64,000 nucleotides of DNA from Molossus alvarezi (Eukaryota; Chordata; Mammalia; Chiroptera; Molossidae): the NCBI GenBank assembly GCA_037176705.1, contig JBAWUJ010000131.1:97776-161775 (forward strand). Direction: 5' to 3'. The notes below the pieces were generated by a model. It did no database searches. It was not told where the DNA came from and saw nothing but the letters and a program-made list of their open reading frames with translations. The translations under genes and the position numbers were made by a program. Each line of letters begins with the position of its first letter. Position 1 is the first letter of the stretch. Shown in pieces: positions 45,010-58,174 of this stretch.

Positions 45010-45242
45010 TTTTTTTTTATCCTCACCCGAGGACATTTTTCCATTTTTTGTTCAGATAGAGTGGGAGGGAGAGAAAGAGAGAAACATCGACATGAAGGGA
45101 CACATCCAGTGGCTGCCACCCGCACGACCAACCAGGGCCGGGGACAAACTGCAACCGAGGTACGTGCCCTTAGCGGGAACCGAACACGGGTCTCTCTGGA
45201 CCGCAGGCCGACGCTCCAACCGCTGAGCCAAACCGTCCAGGG
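45010..45242 (-). mobile_element. Ves SINE with TSD
   Basis: Antisense full-length copy. The body differs little from the one at 24909 ('ggacaaactgcaaccgaggt'), implying recent origin. A 16-bp TSD with one mismatch (ctcgggccagttcttt) lies at 44994-45009 and 45243-45258. Confidence 0.94.
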
Positions 45243-45887
45243 CTCGGGCTAGTTCTTTATTAAAATCATACCTTCGTCCAGCAGGGAGCTGGGGACCCAT
45301 GGAAGGCTGTTCCAGTAAAACTTAGTAAGCTCCTGGTGAGTAAAAAGGATGGTGCAGGTACTCCTCCAATAGGAGTTATCACCAAAGGGAAACAAGCTGT
45401 GTCCCCGTTTCATCTAGATCTAAGGAGGTAGCTGAGATCTGAGGGTTCTCACCGTCTCCACTGGGGTGCGAGAAAACAGTGATCAGAAACAGCTCTGTCC
45501 CCTCTCACCCAGGCCAACAGCAGAAGGGGAAGTGAATTCTAGAACAAACTTGCAAATGCAAAGAAGATAACCCCTGACATATGATGTGAGTGGCAAGAAA
45601 TTGTCATGTTTTAACTAGCATATCTTCAATTGCTAGAAAATTTAAAAATTGATTTATAAATTTGTTGGTTTCATAGTTCTTGTGACTTACCTGCTCATGT
45701 CACTTTCACTGATGCTATGTTCATTCTTTTTATTTAAAATAAAATCTTTATAAATCTGAAGCTCAATTAACAATCTTTCTGCAATATGTTACACCTATTT
45801 TTTATAGTTTATAATTCGTTCTTTGAATTTATTTATGATGTTTTCAACCCAAGTCTATCCATATTTTCTTTTAGGTTTTCAGCCTTT

Positions 45888-46278
45888 TTTTTTTTTTTAA
45901 TAAATTTTTTATTTATTTTTTTGTGTTACAAATATTTTACCTTTTTTTACCCCATTGGCACCCCCCACCCCACCCCACCTCCGCCCCGTCCCCAGCTTAG
46001 TTGTCCATGTCCATTGGTCATGCATACATGCATATAAGTTCTGTGGTTTATCTCTTCCTACCCTCCCACCCCCCATCCCCTCTTCTGAGGGATGTCAGTC
46101 TGTGCCCCACTTCCATGTCTCTGGGTCTACCCTATTCCTCAGACTGTTATGTTCATTATATTCTGTATATAAGTGAGATCATGTGGTATTTGTCTTTTTC
46201 TGTTTGGCTTCTTTCACTTAGGATAATACTTTCCAGGTCCCTCCATGTCGTCTCAAAGGATAAGAGATCTTTCTTTCT
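45888..46278 (-). mobile_element. Recent 5'-truncated L1 with TSD
   Basis: Antisense L1 3' end: a poly-T tract, C-rich 3'UTR ('ccccaccccaccccacctcc') and the last part of ORF2. A perfect 17-bp TSD, ttaggttttcagccttt, lies at 45871-45887 and 46279-46295. It matches the L1 at 42.2-44.7 kb closely. Confidence 0.93.
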
Positions 46279-46494
46279 TTAGGTTTTCAGCCTTTGCACT
46301 TCACTCTAAGATCAGATAAGCATTCATCTATAAGTCGTAATATTTAATCCAAAAACTACATGAATAAAATTTTCTAATAGAATAGCTAACTCATTTTTGC
46401 ATTTTTAACCAATTAGCTCATTACCATTACTTGTATAAGCCATTAGTTCCTTACTGATTTGAAATCTCATCCTAATCATATTCATTTTAATTGA

Positions 46495-46690
46495 ATTACT
46501 GGGGCAACATTGGTTAATAAAATTATATAGGTTTCAGGTGTACAATTTTATAATACACCTGTACCGCAGGCCGACAATATACATCATCTGTATATTGTAT
46601 TGCGTGTTTACCACCCCAAGTCAAATCTTCTATCACCATTTATCCCCCTTTACCCTATTCTAATTTTATACATATATATTTATTTGTGTA
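46495..46690 (-). mobile_element. Older L1 3'UTR fragment
   Basis: 'gcaacattggttaataaaat', then 'tttcaggtgtacaattttat', typical of the antisense end of an older L1. Confidence 0.7.
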
Positions 46691-46839
46691 TTTATCATCT
46701 ATTTAATCTCTGTTTCTAGTAATCTACTGTAAATTCTAATGACAGTACCATACTGTTCTGACTAGTATGATTTATAACTTATTTTAATATCTAATAATGT
46801 AAGTGGACTTCATTCTTCTTTTCTTAAAAATCTTGTCTT

Positions 46840-47048
46840 GTCCAGCCTGTTTGGCTCAGTAGTTGAGCGTCAACCCATGCACCAAGAGGTCATCAATTTG
46901 ATTCCCAGTCAGGACACATGCCCAGGTTGTGGGCCTGATCCCCAGTGGGGGGCATGCAGGAGGCGGCCAATCAATGTTCTCTCTCATCAATGTTTCTAGC
47001 TCTCTCTTCCTCTCTCTAAAATTAATAATAAAAAAAAATTTAACATAT
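46840..47048 (+). mobile_element. Ves SINE with TSD
   Basis: Head 'gtccagcctgtttggctcag', 'catgcaggaggcggccaatc', CT-rich stretch and A-rich end. A 10-bp TSD, atcttgtctt, lies at 46830-46839 and 47049-47058. Confidence 0.92.
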
Positions 47049-47058
47049 ATCTTGTCTT

Positions 47059-49917
47059 CCTCCATTTATTTTTCCAGATGAATTTTAGAATGGTCAGATT
47101 TCTAACTAAGAAGTTGTGGACTTCGAATCAGAATTTTATGAATTGTGCACATTAATATGTGGGAGAAGTGACAACTTTCCAATGTTGAAAACTCTGACCT
47201 TACCACGAAATATATCTTTCCACTTAGTGTTTTATATTTTCCTTTTCAGTTATGCTTTGTGGCTTTGCTTTCATAAGTTTTTGTATTTTTCTCACTAAGT
47301 TTATTCCAAAGTAGTATATATTTTGTATCTCTTGACTGGGATCTCTTTAATCCATTATGTTTTGCTAAATGATATTTTCTGTTCTATAGAAAAATAAGTA
47401 GTCTTTATTTTAACATGAAATTCTTGAAGAATATATCTTATACAGTTTCTACTCAAAATGCTTTGCAGTTAATGACATTTTAAATTTTAAGTAAAGTGAA
47501 AAACCCACAGACTTGAGCATCAAAGATACCTGCAGTTTATACATCGTGACTCTACCATTTCCTCACTGTATAAAATTAGACAAGTTATATATTCTCTGAG
47601 CCTAAACATCCTTATCTACAAGAGAGGATTGATTTTTAACCTTGACATGGTCAATATGAGACAAAATGAAAGATATTTTGTAAAGCACAGAGCTCAAGTA
47701 TAGCATTGGGTAGGAATGGAAGAAAAATATCACTTCTTCTTCCTCATTCTATTCCTTGTAGAAAATATGACTTGCACATTTCATCTTTTAGATATAAGAA
47801 CTAGAAAAAAATAATTATATGTAAACACATATACACACAGCCCTTCAATGTATTTGTATTATTTATTTAGATAACTTTTCTCCTAGTCTAATTAGTTGGT
47901 GGCAAAATACACATTTTTTCATATATGTACGTTTTTTATAATCGATAGTTTTACTTTATTGATGAAGTGATTTCAAAGTTAATTGACAATAATTTCAAAG
48001 TTAATTAAGTCACAGAATTGATCTATAGAATAACAGCCTGTCGCGTCTGTGAGATTAATGAGCACTCTGCCACTAATTTCAGCCTGCGGTCACAGTCTTC
48101 ACTCCCTAATTGTCCAAATATTCACTGACTGGCACAGTTCTGTTCACTAAGGTTGTGAGCATGACAATCTCTGTCCACGGGGACATGTGGCATTCCCAAG
48201 CATATCTTACGATCAGCTGGTTGACTGTTTTAATGCAGTGTGGCATGTGGCATTCCCCCTACCTTGGATCCTCACATGATGTGTCTGATCTCCCATCTCT
48301 TTCTCCTGAGCCACTGGTCTTCTCTCTCTGAATTTCCCATCTCTGCTGGCTTAACAAACAGTTCTCAGCCTGAGCAGACTGAAGCAAACTATTGTGCATC
48401 CCTTTTTGTATTTCTGAAGTTACTGCCCAAATCTTTATTTCATTTTATGTTGATGCCTCAGGAGCTGACCTAGAATAAATGGAAGCTACCAACTGCCAAC
48501 TGTGCAGTCAGCTGCGTGGTTGGGTCAAAGGTGCTGGCTGAGCTTGCAAATTCTAAGGGTTTGCCAGCAGTGAAGGTATTTGCCTTAGAGGGTCATGGTG
48601 CCCTGGTCATACCTCATCCCACAGTGCTGCTGAATGTGCCAATTTAGGCAATGCTCAATTTGAAGAAAAGAAGTACGAAGAAAGATGTTTTCTTGACCCT
48701 CTCCCCAAATACATAAAACCACCTGGACCTCCATAGTCCCCCGAATCTTTGCCTCAGGCACAGCCTCACACATTGACAGCAGAGAAGAAGCAAGTTTCTG
48801 TTTCCTCTGAGTGCTGGGAAGTGGCATGACAGAGCATGTGCTCCAACACTGCATTTCCATGAGCAGAGCATGTGCTCCAACACTGCAAAGAAAACCCCAC
48901 AATGCTCTTATATATTAAACTAAAGAGGGTCCTATTACAATCTGTGCATTCAATACATTTGTCTAAATTTTCCTCAGATTGAATGCTCATCAAGGAAAGA
49001 TTGTTCTTTCATTTTTAAAAGTTTGCCTTTGATCAAACAAACATAATTTAAATGCTGACATTCTGATTTTAAAAAAGAGTAATTATTAACATCTAGAAAA
49101 AAAATCTATTGATGAAATCACTGGACAAATGAGGTCCAGCCTGAATTTAGCTGTAGAATCACTACTTATCGAAGTGAAAATGGAAGTCACAATAAAGAAT
49201 GTTCTTTTTCTCTTGAAAGATACACCCTCTGACCCATGTTGCAGCTCACGGTGTAAAGCCCAGGAACTTTCGAAGTTACTAATGGCTCTCACCCTTGCTT
49301 CACTTCAGGTTTTCTACATGCTTGTGTAGCATGTCTGCTGAAGTGTAGCCAAGGGTGCCAAGTGAACAGAGCAAGAGACATCAGAAGGAGTGAAATCTGG
49401 AAATGAAATGGCTGTCTTTAAATAGCCTAACTGTGGATATCATGATATGATTTCACTGACAGGGTACAAGGGAAAGATACTCAGAAGGGATTACTCCCCA
49501 AGTAAATATCTTTATGTTCAATTACCACTAGTATAATTACTATGCTATTATTCAACATTTATTCTTTTTTCCTCTTCTTTTGTTCACTTACTATCTTTTC
49601 TTCTTCTAGAAAAGTACCCAAAATTTAGACTCTGAATTATTTTCCATTTGAATTAGTCTGATCACTGGAATCATTAACTTAGGCATAATTTAGAAACTTT
49701 TAAAGGAAAGAAAGATGTGTGTTTAGGAATTGTAAGGGTTGAGAGTGTAAACCAATTTTAATAAAATGTTTTGCCAAAAAAAGTTGAGGTTTTAGATGAA
49801 TGAAGATCCATTCATATGAAAGAATGTGCATGTGATTATAGAAAAGAAATTAATATTTATTAGCTTCTTAATGTGTGTCAAGCTGAATATTTTATATGTT
49901 TTCTCATTTATTCTTTT
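47059..49917. other. Long unique stretch, no gene recognised
   Basis: Mostly single-copy-looking sequence. A 33-bp-period direct repeat is present at 48832-48887 (agagcatgtgctccaacact twice). Overlapping minus-strand frames at 48585-48993 span that repeat and show no domain. Confidence 0.5.
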
Positions 49918-50127
49918 TTAAAAAATATACATGTTTTTATTGATTTTAGAGAGAAAGGAAGGGGGAGAGAGAGAGAGAGAAACATTGATGTGAGAGAAAC
50001 ATCAATCAGCTGCCTCCTGCACACCCCCACTGGGGATTTAGCCTACAACCCAGGCATATGCCCTGATCAGGAATCAAACTAGTAACCTTGTGGTGCATGG
50101 GATGACACTCAACCACACCAGCCAGGG
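49918..50127 (-). mobile_element. Ves SINE
   Basis: Antisense longer-body subtype: 'cagctgcctcctgcacaccc', then 'accacaccagccagggttct'. Confidence 0.88.
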
Positions 50128-50319
50128 TTCTAATTTATTTTTTTAAATAGCATGAAGAAATGTGCATTATTGTCTCCAATCTACAGGGCAAGAAACTGGA
50201 AACTGGAAACTCGCAAAGATTAAGTTAAAGTATTCAAGTTTAGAGAGAAACTACTTTTTTTAAATTTTAAATTTTAATTGAGATTAAAAGTAAAATATAG
50301 TCTGTGCTCTAATTTTCTT

Positions 50320-50535
50320 TTCTTTTTTTTTTTTTTTTTTTACATTTGGGGGCTTGGGGGAGGTAGAGGAAGGGTGTAGGGGAATAAATGGTGATGGATA
50401 GAGACCGACTTGGAGTGGCAAAACACAACACAGTGCCCAGATGATGCATTGTAGAAGTATGCACCTGTAACCTGTATAATTTCATCAACCAGTGTCACCC
50501 CAACATAGTCAATAAAAAGGGGAAAATAAAGTAAA
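50320..50535 (+). mobile_element. L1 3'UTR fragment
   Basis: After a poly-T tract, 'gggggcttgggggaggtaga', 'gtaacctgtataatttcatc' and 'agtgtcaccccaacatagtc' match the end of the L1 at 38.1-38.2 kb. Confidence 0.75.
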
Positions 50536-51521
50536 AGAGAGAAATTACTTTTAAGTAGCAGAACCTGGATTGCAATTCAGCTCTCATTGATTAAAATCTA
50601 GGTTTGTTGACCCCAGAATTCTTTCTCTTTCTTTTACATTTTCCAGGACCTCCCATTTATAAAAAATTGAAAAAGTAAAAATTACAATTTAAATATACTT
50701 TCCCTCAGTAACAGAAACTAAAAAGGAACAACATAATTAGTTCTTATTGACATAAGTTTATAAAAAATATTTTTTTCATGTAATGATAAAAACTTCTTTT
50801 TTTAATAGTAAACAATCTGAGTGGAAAGTTTATCTTCATTAAAAATTAAATATATATTAGTCTCATGGCATAAATATAAAATGTGTGCAGATTTGTCACA
50901 GTTAATGTAGAATATACCTTCTCTTCATTTATTTTTATAATTCTCAGTGATCAAGAGAAAATAAAGTTCTTTCCTCTGTCCTCTCTTAACGTAGTCCCCA
51001 GTATTTAACTTAAATTTTTCAACTTCCAAATACATGTTGTGTTATTGTTTATGTCTATATTAAAAAGAAAATACAAAACCATAGTACGATTTTTAAAAAT
51101 GTGTTAATGAGTGAATGGTGGAAATATTGGTACAAGTCTGATGAGGGTGGGACACCTCACCTCTCCTGCTTCTCTTCACCTGTGGCTGGTGGTGTTGATG
51201 TTTCTTTCTTAAAAAGAAAATGCCCCTGGATAAGGCACACGGATGCCTCCTTGATAAGCCATAGTCTGGGCACTGTTAGAAGTGGCCCCTTTAAGAACAC
51301 AAACCCATCAGAAAGCCCCATCAAAGGATTTTCTCATGACAAACAATGGTGTTGGTCCTTTAGTAAATCAGAAGTTTAGAGCCAATGTTTATTTTTCCTT
51401 TCGCCATGGTAATATGCCTGTAGTAATAGGGTAACAAAATTTCATGCACTTAATTCTCCTTAATTGTATTCTCTGGAATTCTTTCTAAGGAATATATGGC
51501 TATGAAAATTTTACTCTTCAT
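50536..51521. other. Intergenic sequence, nothing recognised
   Basis: AT-rich. A 92-aa frame at 51101-51379 has no recognisable domain. Confidence 0.45.
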
Positions 51522-52012
51522 AGCTGGGCTGTCCAATCTGGTAGCTACAAGCTGCAGGTGGTTATTAACCACGTGAAATTTGGCTAATCCTACTGAGGAG
51601 CTAAGTTTCTACTTTACTTAATGTAAAATGTGTTTTATATTGATTTTTTAGAAAGAGATGAAGGGCGAGAGAGAAAAATCAATGTGAGAGAGAAACAATG
51701 ATTGGTTGCATCCCATAAGCACCCCAACTGGGGACCAAACCTACAACCTGGGCATGTGCCCTGACCAGGAATAGAACCAGTGACCTTTTGGTGCACAGGA
51801 CAACACTCAACACATTTTTAAATGGAAGCAGTGTATAATATTTCAGTGATATGCAAATATATGTATTGTTTTGGGAAGTACTACATATCACTTTAGCTGT
51901 TACATCATATAAAATATTATTCAAGTTAAATTTTATTCTTGACTTTTTTTAGTGTGGCAACTAGAAAATTTAAAATTACATATATAGCCAACATTATGTT
52001 TCTACTGGAGTA
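51522..52012 (+). mobile_element. hAT-type MER DNA transposon, split by a SINE
   Basis: The left end 'gggctgtccaatctggtagc' and the right end 'aactagaaaatttaaaatta'...'atgtttctactgga' match a common non-autonomous hAT element. A SINE lies inside. Strand is nominal. Confidence 0.65.
51631..51812 (-). mobile_element. Ves SINE, head truncated
   Basis: Antisense: 'caatgtgagagagaaacaat', then 'ctgaccaggaatagaaccag'. It stops before the usual GGCCAGG end. Confidence 0.85.
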
Positions 52013-52024
52013 GGGCAAGGATTC

Positions 52025-52245
52025 TCATGTCACAATACATGAAATTAAAGCCTAGTCCTTTACCACTGCCTGTCTGGCCATGGGAAATTTATTCAGCTTG
52101 TCCAGGCCTTGGTTTTCTCATTTATAAAGTGGGCATGATAATACAAGTACCTACTTCATAGTGTTATGAGGATTAAATACACTGAGACTTGTAAAGTGCT
52201 TAAAATAATGCCTAGCATAGAGTAAGTATTATATATGCACTTGTA
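52025..52245 (+). mobile_element. MIR SINE
   Basis: 'ttggttttctcatttataaa', 'atgaggattaaatacactga', then 'aatgcctagcatagagtaag'. Confidence 0.82.
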
Positions 52246-55214
52246 AATTAAAAATTAAAGCAAAGTATTTCTCTCAGAAAAGGTAGATCAACATTCTTCC
52301 AATGGATGCTCAATGAAAGTAGAATGACTCCAATTAATCTAAGGCTCTAAAATGAGTATCTGTAATAGACAAAGAATCAGAACATTTAGACATCTTTATT
52401 AAGTCTCACAGAAAAGATGCTCACAACAGAAATGAATCAAAACAAACATTCTTGCAGAAGCTTAAGACTGCCTTGAAATATAAGTTTAAACTCCTTGTAA
52501 AAGGCCAAGAAAAACCCAGATGCTATTGTTGTTGCTGTGGTGTGCTCCTCCCTCTTCCATGACTTTCGGAGCACAAAATAATTCTCTTTAGATATCACTT
52601 GTTGTGGATGACAATCAGCTACAATCATTTAAGAGATTTAAATACTAGTATGTCTCAGGGAATGGTTGCTGCAGCTACTAGCCAAAGGATGCCAGAGATT
52701 GTCAGGGACATAGAGCAGAGCCTTCCTGAGAGCATCCTAAAAGAATCAGCCCTGTTGACACCTTGACCTTGGACTTGACTTACAGGATGGTAAGACTATA
52801 CATTGTTGTTGTTTTATAAATAAATAAATATCACCATGTCTCTATTTTACTGCAACAACCAGCTGTGTCACTTAGACACATCAACTATCTGAAAAACAGT
52901 CACTAAAATATATGTAAAAGCTTAGTCAAAGAAATAAAGTATAAATAAAAATTCTTTTAAAAGTTTAACTAGACAGAGGAAAGGATAGACAAACCTTCTC
53001 ATCTATAAAATTGCGTACTTCTTTAATATTTTTAATTCCTCAGTCAGACATTCATTAAATGCCTGCTGTGTGCATGGCCCTGCAAAACAAGATATAATCT
53101 GTATGTTCGAAAGTCTTCTATCTTCTGTAGAGTCAAAGTTAAGGCAAAAGTGAAAAGTGAATAATTTGTAATTGTAGATTTTTTTTTTTACAAAAAAAAA
53201 GAGGTCCATTTTGAGTGGTTTGGCATTTAAAAATACTCATGTTTTTTAGTTCCTTTTCTTGTGCAAGAGTTCAGAAATGTAATTTCTAATTTGAGAGGGT
53301 AGTTATCTCCATGTTTCATCAAGCTTTCTTTATGTAGTGTGGCTACAGGTAAACATGTATGACCGTAAATAAATAACTATGGTCAATAGTCTATAAAATA
53401 CTGTTGTTTTCCTAGAAGGTGGAAATACATGTACACACACTTCCCTCCCACACACACATACTCTTGAAAGTTACTAAAACCCCAAACCTAGCTTAGAAAA
53501 CCCCAAAAGTAATATGTTGTGCAAAATTAGGGGCAGATGGTGCTTGTCACGCTATTTTCAGAATGTAGCATTCCCCTCGCCTCCCCCTCGTCTGTGAAAC
53601 ACATCTGTGATTTCTTTACTAACCATTTTCCAGCCTCTTTCATAAAATCACGGTTGTGTTCTGGTGTTTTTCATTTTGAATACTTAGAGCATGTCTTCCA
53701 ACTCATTCACTGCCACATTGTTAAACCGAAAGTAGAAAGAGTGATCGCTCCGGTGTCTCCAGTTGGCAGCAGAGAATGTGTTGTTTTCAATCACTGCATA
53801 TAAAAGCTCAGCCAGAGGGAAAGCAACTTTTCAGGACGATGTGCCTAGAGAAAGACGTACCGCAAATGTCGACTGAGAATGACAACTCCAAAATTAAGCC
53901 TTCGTAAGGGATTCTCAAAAGTGACAACTAGCTGAGGCTGAAGACTCTCCTCCTTGGTTTTGCCAGCTCTCATAAAGGGGAATTATTTGTCATCTAGGGA
54001 GCTGCACTTGACCAAGGAAGTTCATTTGCCTGGCCTTTTGCACCCAAGGATGTCTGCTCCCCACCATAGTAAAAGTTAACACAGTACAGAGGTCTTACTA
54101 ATAGAAAAGATTTGGGATTAACACTCAGCATCAATTCTGATTTTCCATATTTTTTTAGTAGAACCAGGTTTGCTAATAAATTGCCAGCTGTCAAAGTCAC
54201 TAAGCCCATTTTCATCACAACCGCCATATAACAGGACCCCTGCAAATACCCAAGGCCTGCTTTTCTCTCACTGTACACGTTATATTGTTTCAGATGAAAC
54301 GTACTCTCCGCCAATATTTCTGGGGCTTCATTGTTAACGACTTAAAACACAGTTAAAAGGTTTGGGTGGTCAGCTGACTGACCTGCAGGCATCTGAGACA
54401 ATCCCTTTCCCTTCTAAGGCCTGGGGGTGATTTCAAAAGAGAAGGAAGGAGGGGAAAAAAGAGAAAGAAATAACCAGAAGTCAGGGGTGCTGCCAAAAAC
54501 GTTCACCAATTATTTACCAAAAAAAAAAATCAGATTCTAAAAATAATGCTTCATCAGAAGGCAGATTAGAAAAGAGAGAAACGAGGGGGAAAAGCAGTGC
54601 TCTCTCGCTCAAATCTCGAGCAACCCTATCATCATTAAGGAAAATGTAAAGTTTAGATCTTGAATTATGCTCAATATCTACTTTTCATAAGAATCAGAGA
54701 TTTTCTGTCATCCCCCCTCCTCGCCAACCCCCTCTAAGGGACAGCAAACTATTAGAGAAGGAACTCTGTAAAAAGTAATGTTATATGAAGATTGCGAATG
54801 TTTGGAGGAGATTTCATGAATATCACATGCTAACAGGTCTGACTTCTCAAGAGCAATGAGCTTCACCTCTGAGAAAACGTTATTTTCATCACACCACTGC
54901 TACAGCTAAAACGCTGGTTTTGACAAGCTGTGCTCTTGATAAAATGTGATTGTTGGCGAGACAGCTCGGGGAGGCTCCCTCCATAGTGGAGATGTGGAAA
55001 CTGACTACAGCACCTGTGGGAGAGTCAGGTACCTCTGACCCAGGTTTGCTCTGTTTTCTAGCACCCTGTCCCTTCGTTCTGTAATGAGAGCCAAATGTTC
55101 CCTTTCTCCAGTCCCTCGGGCCCTGTAATGTGATGCTACAGTCAGCCTCCCATGGGCCCCCTCGCCCTTCCCACTCTTGGACCATGTTGCTACCACTGGC
55201 CTGGAATTGAAGAG
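52246..55214. other. Long unique stretch, candidate conserved non-coding sequence
   Basis: No repeat that I can name over almost 3 kb, unusual for this window. A TATA-like 'gcatataaaagctc' lies at 53797-53810. The frames seen are short and lack domains. Confidence 0.45.
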
Positions 55215-55455
55215 GGGTTTAAGTGGACTAGGAAAATGGCAGTGGAGTGAATGGAAGGTGCACAGACCATCTCCCAGGACCAAACTGAAATTACAACGAA
55301 AATAAAGACAAATCGTCAGGAAAAGGCAACCAAAAAGCAGCTTGAAAGACCAAATAACAAGGGACACTGACTCAGTCCTGATAGGCTTGAGAAGATGCGA
55401 GAGGTGGCCTGGAGCCCATGGTCCACGGCGGCCTGGGCAGGGAACTGAGGCGGCC

Positions 55456-55640
55456 ATGGCTGGGATCTGCGGCCATGGCTGGGACCTGCGTCCTCGGCTG
55501 GGACCTGCAGTGGCCTTGGCTGGGACCTGCGGGCTCTGATGGAACCTGCGACCTCAGCTGGGGCTGTGCCCTCAGCTAGATGCTCTGCCCTCAACTGGAA
55601 GCTGCCACAGCCTAGGCTGGCCTTAGCTGGGAGCAGCATC
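55456..55640 (+). repeat. Short tandem repeats in L1 5'UTR
   Basis: Imperfect repeats of 'ggctgggacctgc' type occur roughly every 21-30 bp, at least six times. Confidence 0.75.
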
Positions 55641-56313
55641 CTGAGCTGGGAGCGGCACCCTCAGGTTAAAGTCCCAAGTGGCTCCACAGCAAAGAGCCAG
55701 GACAGAAGCTAAATTAGCAGCAGCCACTCACCTTGGGGCCCAGCAGAGGGAGGGCAGACTGGATTGGAACTGTGTGGGGACACTTGGTATTTGGAGGACA
55801 CTCAGAGCTGTTGCTGAGTTGCAGCCATGCAGGACTGTGGTCATCTTGATCCTTCCAAGGGCGCTGGGGAGAGGCGGTGGCCCCTCCCTCTGAGATTCAA
55901 TCCCACTCAGTGGCCATTGAAATGCTAATTGAGGCCCATTAACAACCAGATCTGCCCCACCCTTGGGATAGCCTATTACACTGAGCACCTAAGGGAGTTT
56001 CTCATTCAACTCAGAAACCAAGGTTCTTCAGGTGACTGCTTCTAATAGCCTCCAGGCAAAAAAGCTAGAGGATAACTACCATTCCCTGGGCTAGCAACTC
56101 TAACCAGAAAAGTAAGACTTGACAGTGGTGTTTAAAGTGGGTCCTCCCTGCCTCATCCAAACCAAGGAGAGGGAGCCACAAACAGCAGAACACCAACACG
56201 CAAAGGAAAAATCTGGCAGACTCCAAAGCCCACTGTGATAGCCAAAATGGTGAAACAGAAACAAAAGCCAAATAAAAGAACAAGAGACCTCTACTGAAGA
56301 TGAGATAACTGAG

Positions 56314-56598
56314 GTGCAGTTAAGCAAGTTAACAGAACTAGAATTCAGAGCCATGATCTTGAGGAAGCTCAACAGCATGTGTAAGGACATGGGCACCATG
56401 AGGAAAGACATGGAAATGTTGAAAATCAACCAGTTGGAAATTAAAAACCACCAGGAAGAAATGAAGAATGACATATCAGAAATAAAAAACACATTGGAAA
56501 GTCTAAATAGCAGAGTAGAAGAAGCTGAGGACAGGATCAGTGAATTAGAACATAGTGTAGAAAAAATCAACCAATCAGATAACCAAAAGGAAAAATAA
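56314..56598 (+). pseudogene. L1 ORF1p coiled-coil fragment
   Basis: A 94-aa frame shows the ORF1p N-terminal region and heptad coiled coil (LNSRVEEAEDRISELEHSV, about residues 64-82). It ends at a stop just after the coiled coil, so the RRM and C-terminal domain are absent. It is part of the L1 at 55215-56635. Confidence 0.75.
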
Positions 56599-56639
56599 TT
56601 AAAAAACAGGAAAACAGTTTAAGAAAAATATTAGGGGCT

Positions 56640-57770
56640 TCCAGTACAGTACATTCAGGAATCCCTACCTAAGAACATGTGAAGTGAATTCAGACTCTAC
56701 CCCTAATTGCACCTGGGTTTTGTCTCTGTTTTCCTAAAGAGTTGTTGAGAATGAGATCCTCTCCAACTACAATGGGAAGAAATAAGTCTAATTTCAACTG
56801 TCACCAAAAATGTGAATATTTGCTTTTTCCTAAAAAAAACTGTAGTAAATGCTGGAGAAACACAGAAGAGTAAGTTGTGAGGAAGGACCGTGGATTTAGA
56901 CAGATGCGTGAAAAATCGTGTTTATACGCAGCCGAGCAGGAAGACACATGAAAGCATGAGAATTTCATTTCATTGGCTGTTTCATCTAAGAGAAAAAGCT
57001 GTCTGAGCATACTAGCATATGTTCTAGAAGGAGATTGTCACCATGGGGAGTGTTACAGTCTTGAGGGCCAGTTCCCTTCACTGGGAGCCAGGCCCTACCT
57101 CTGAAGAGCTCTGATAGGGCTGTTCTCAGGCTCAAGTGCAACGTGTGTAAGTGAGAACGCAGCAGGGTGCAAAGTGCCAGGTACGGACTATCACCACTAT
57201 CCTGACACATGCTTTCCGAAGTGCAAGGGCACCTTTGCAAATCAGACTAAGTTGGAGCAGATGACATGAACTTTCATCAAAAAGTCTCGGAAATCTTTCC
57301 CCAAATCACTGTTGTGCATTTAACTCTGAAACTTGAACACATACAAGTCGTTTAAAAGCTGCTTATTGCCTGGCCACCTTCTAGCCAGGCCAAGAGTTCT
57401 GCTTCTAGACTAAAAGTTCCAGTTGAAATTCTAATGAGAATCTGAATTATTCACCATTTTATTCGTTATTCCAATACTCTTTTGGTTGGAAGAGATAATG
57501 TCAAGAAAATCAAATGAAGTTCCCTTCATTCTTTTGGGACGAATCACCGTACAAATGAGCCTGCTGAAGGATGGAAGGGTAAGCTTATATAATCCATCAG
57601 AAATGGATTTGTGGAGCTCTACCATGTGGCTGAACAATCTACTCATTTCACAGGGACTTTCCAAATTAACACAAAGGGGGGGTGTTCTATGCCCTAAGTC
57701 CCTTGTTAATTCTGCCCGAACTTATAAACTAATTCTGACTTAGTGAGGAATGCCTTGGAAAGAAGTTATT
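56640..57770. other. Intergenic sequence, nothing recognised
   Basis: No repeat that I can name. Short frames on both strands at 57431-57743 overlap each other and have no domain. Confidence 0.45.
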
Positions 57771-57783
57771 AAGAAGACTTTAA

Positions 57784-57872
57784 TTGGGGAGGAGGGTGTC
57801 AATGGGGAAACAAGGAGAAACATCTGTAACAAAAATACATTAATAAAACATTTTTAAAAAGAAAAGAAAAAA
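57784..57872 (+). mobile_element. Very short 5'-truncated L1 with TSD
   Basis: 'gggtgtcaatggggaaacaa', then 'gagaaacatctgtaac', then an A-rich tail. A 10-bp TSD, aagactttaa, lies at 57774-57783 and 57873-57882. Confidence 0.8.
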
Positions 57873-58174
57873 AAGACTTTAAGCCTTCTAGAAACTACTG
57901 GAGAATAAGACTGTAAAATAAAAATACAACTCTGGATAACTCTTCCAAGTATCCCCAATTTCAAGCTTCCTATAGGTGGAATTAGCAGACCTAGAAATAC
58001 CAGGCTACTGTTTCCCCAAAGCCTTGCAGCAGAGTGGTCAGGTGGGCTGGGCCTCTGCAGTCAGACAGACCTGGGCTGAGTCCTGGTTCTGCTTACTCAG
58101 TGGGCAACAACTACAGCTACACTGACCTCACCATCACAAAAAATATATAGGATAAAAATTTGTAGTCATTATAT

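Larger units (their letters stand above)
55215..56635 (+). mobile_element. L1 5'UTR and ORF1 start, rest missing
   Basis: It starts near 55229 ('aaaatggcagtggagtgaat') and runs through a G+C-rich 5'UTR with short tandem repeats (55456-55640) to ORF1. Homology ends near 56630, inside ORF1. There is no ORF2 and no 3'UTR. Confidence 0.78.

Noticed and set aside
46555..46580. Short 'accgcaggccgac' SINE-like insert in an L1 fragment
   Set aside because: About 13 bp is too short to support an insertion event.
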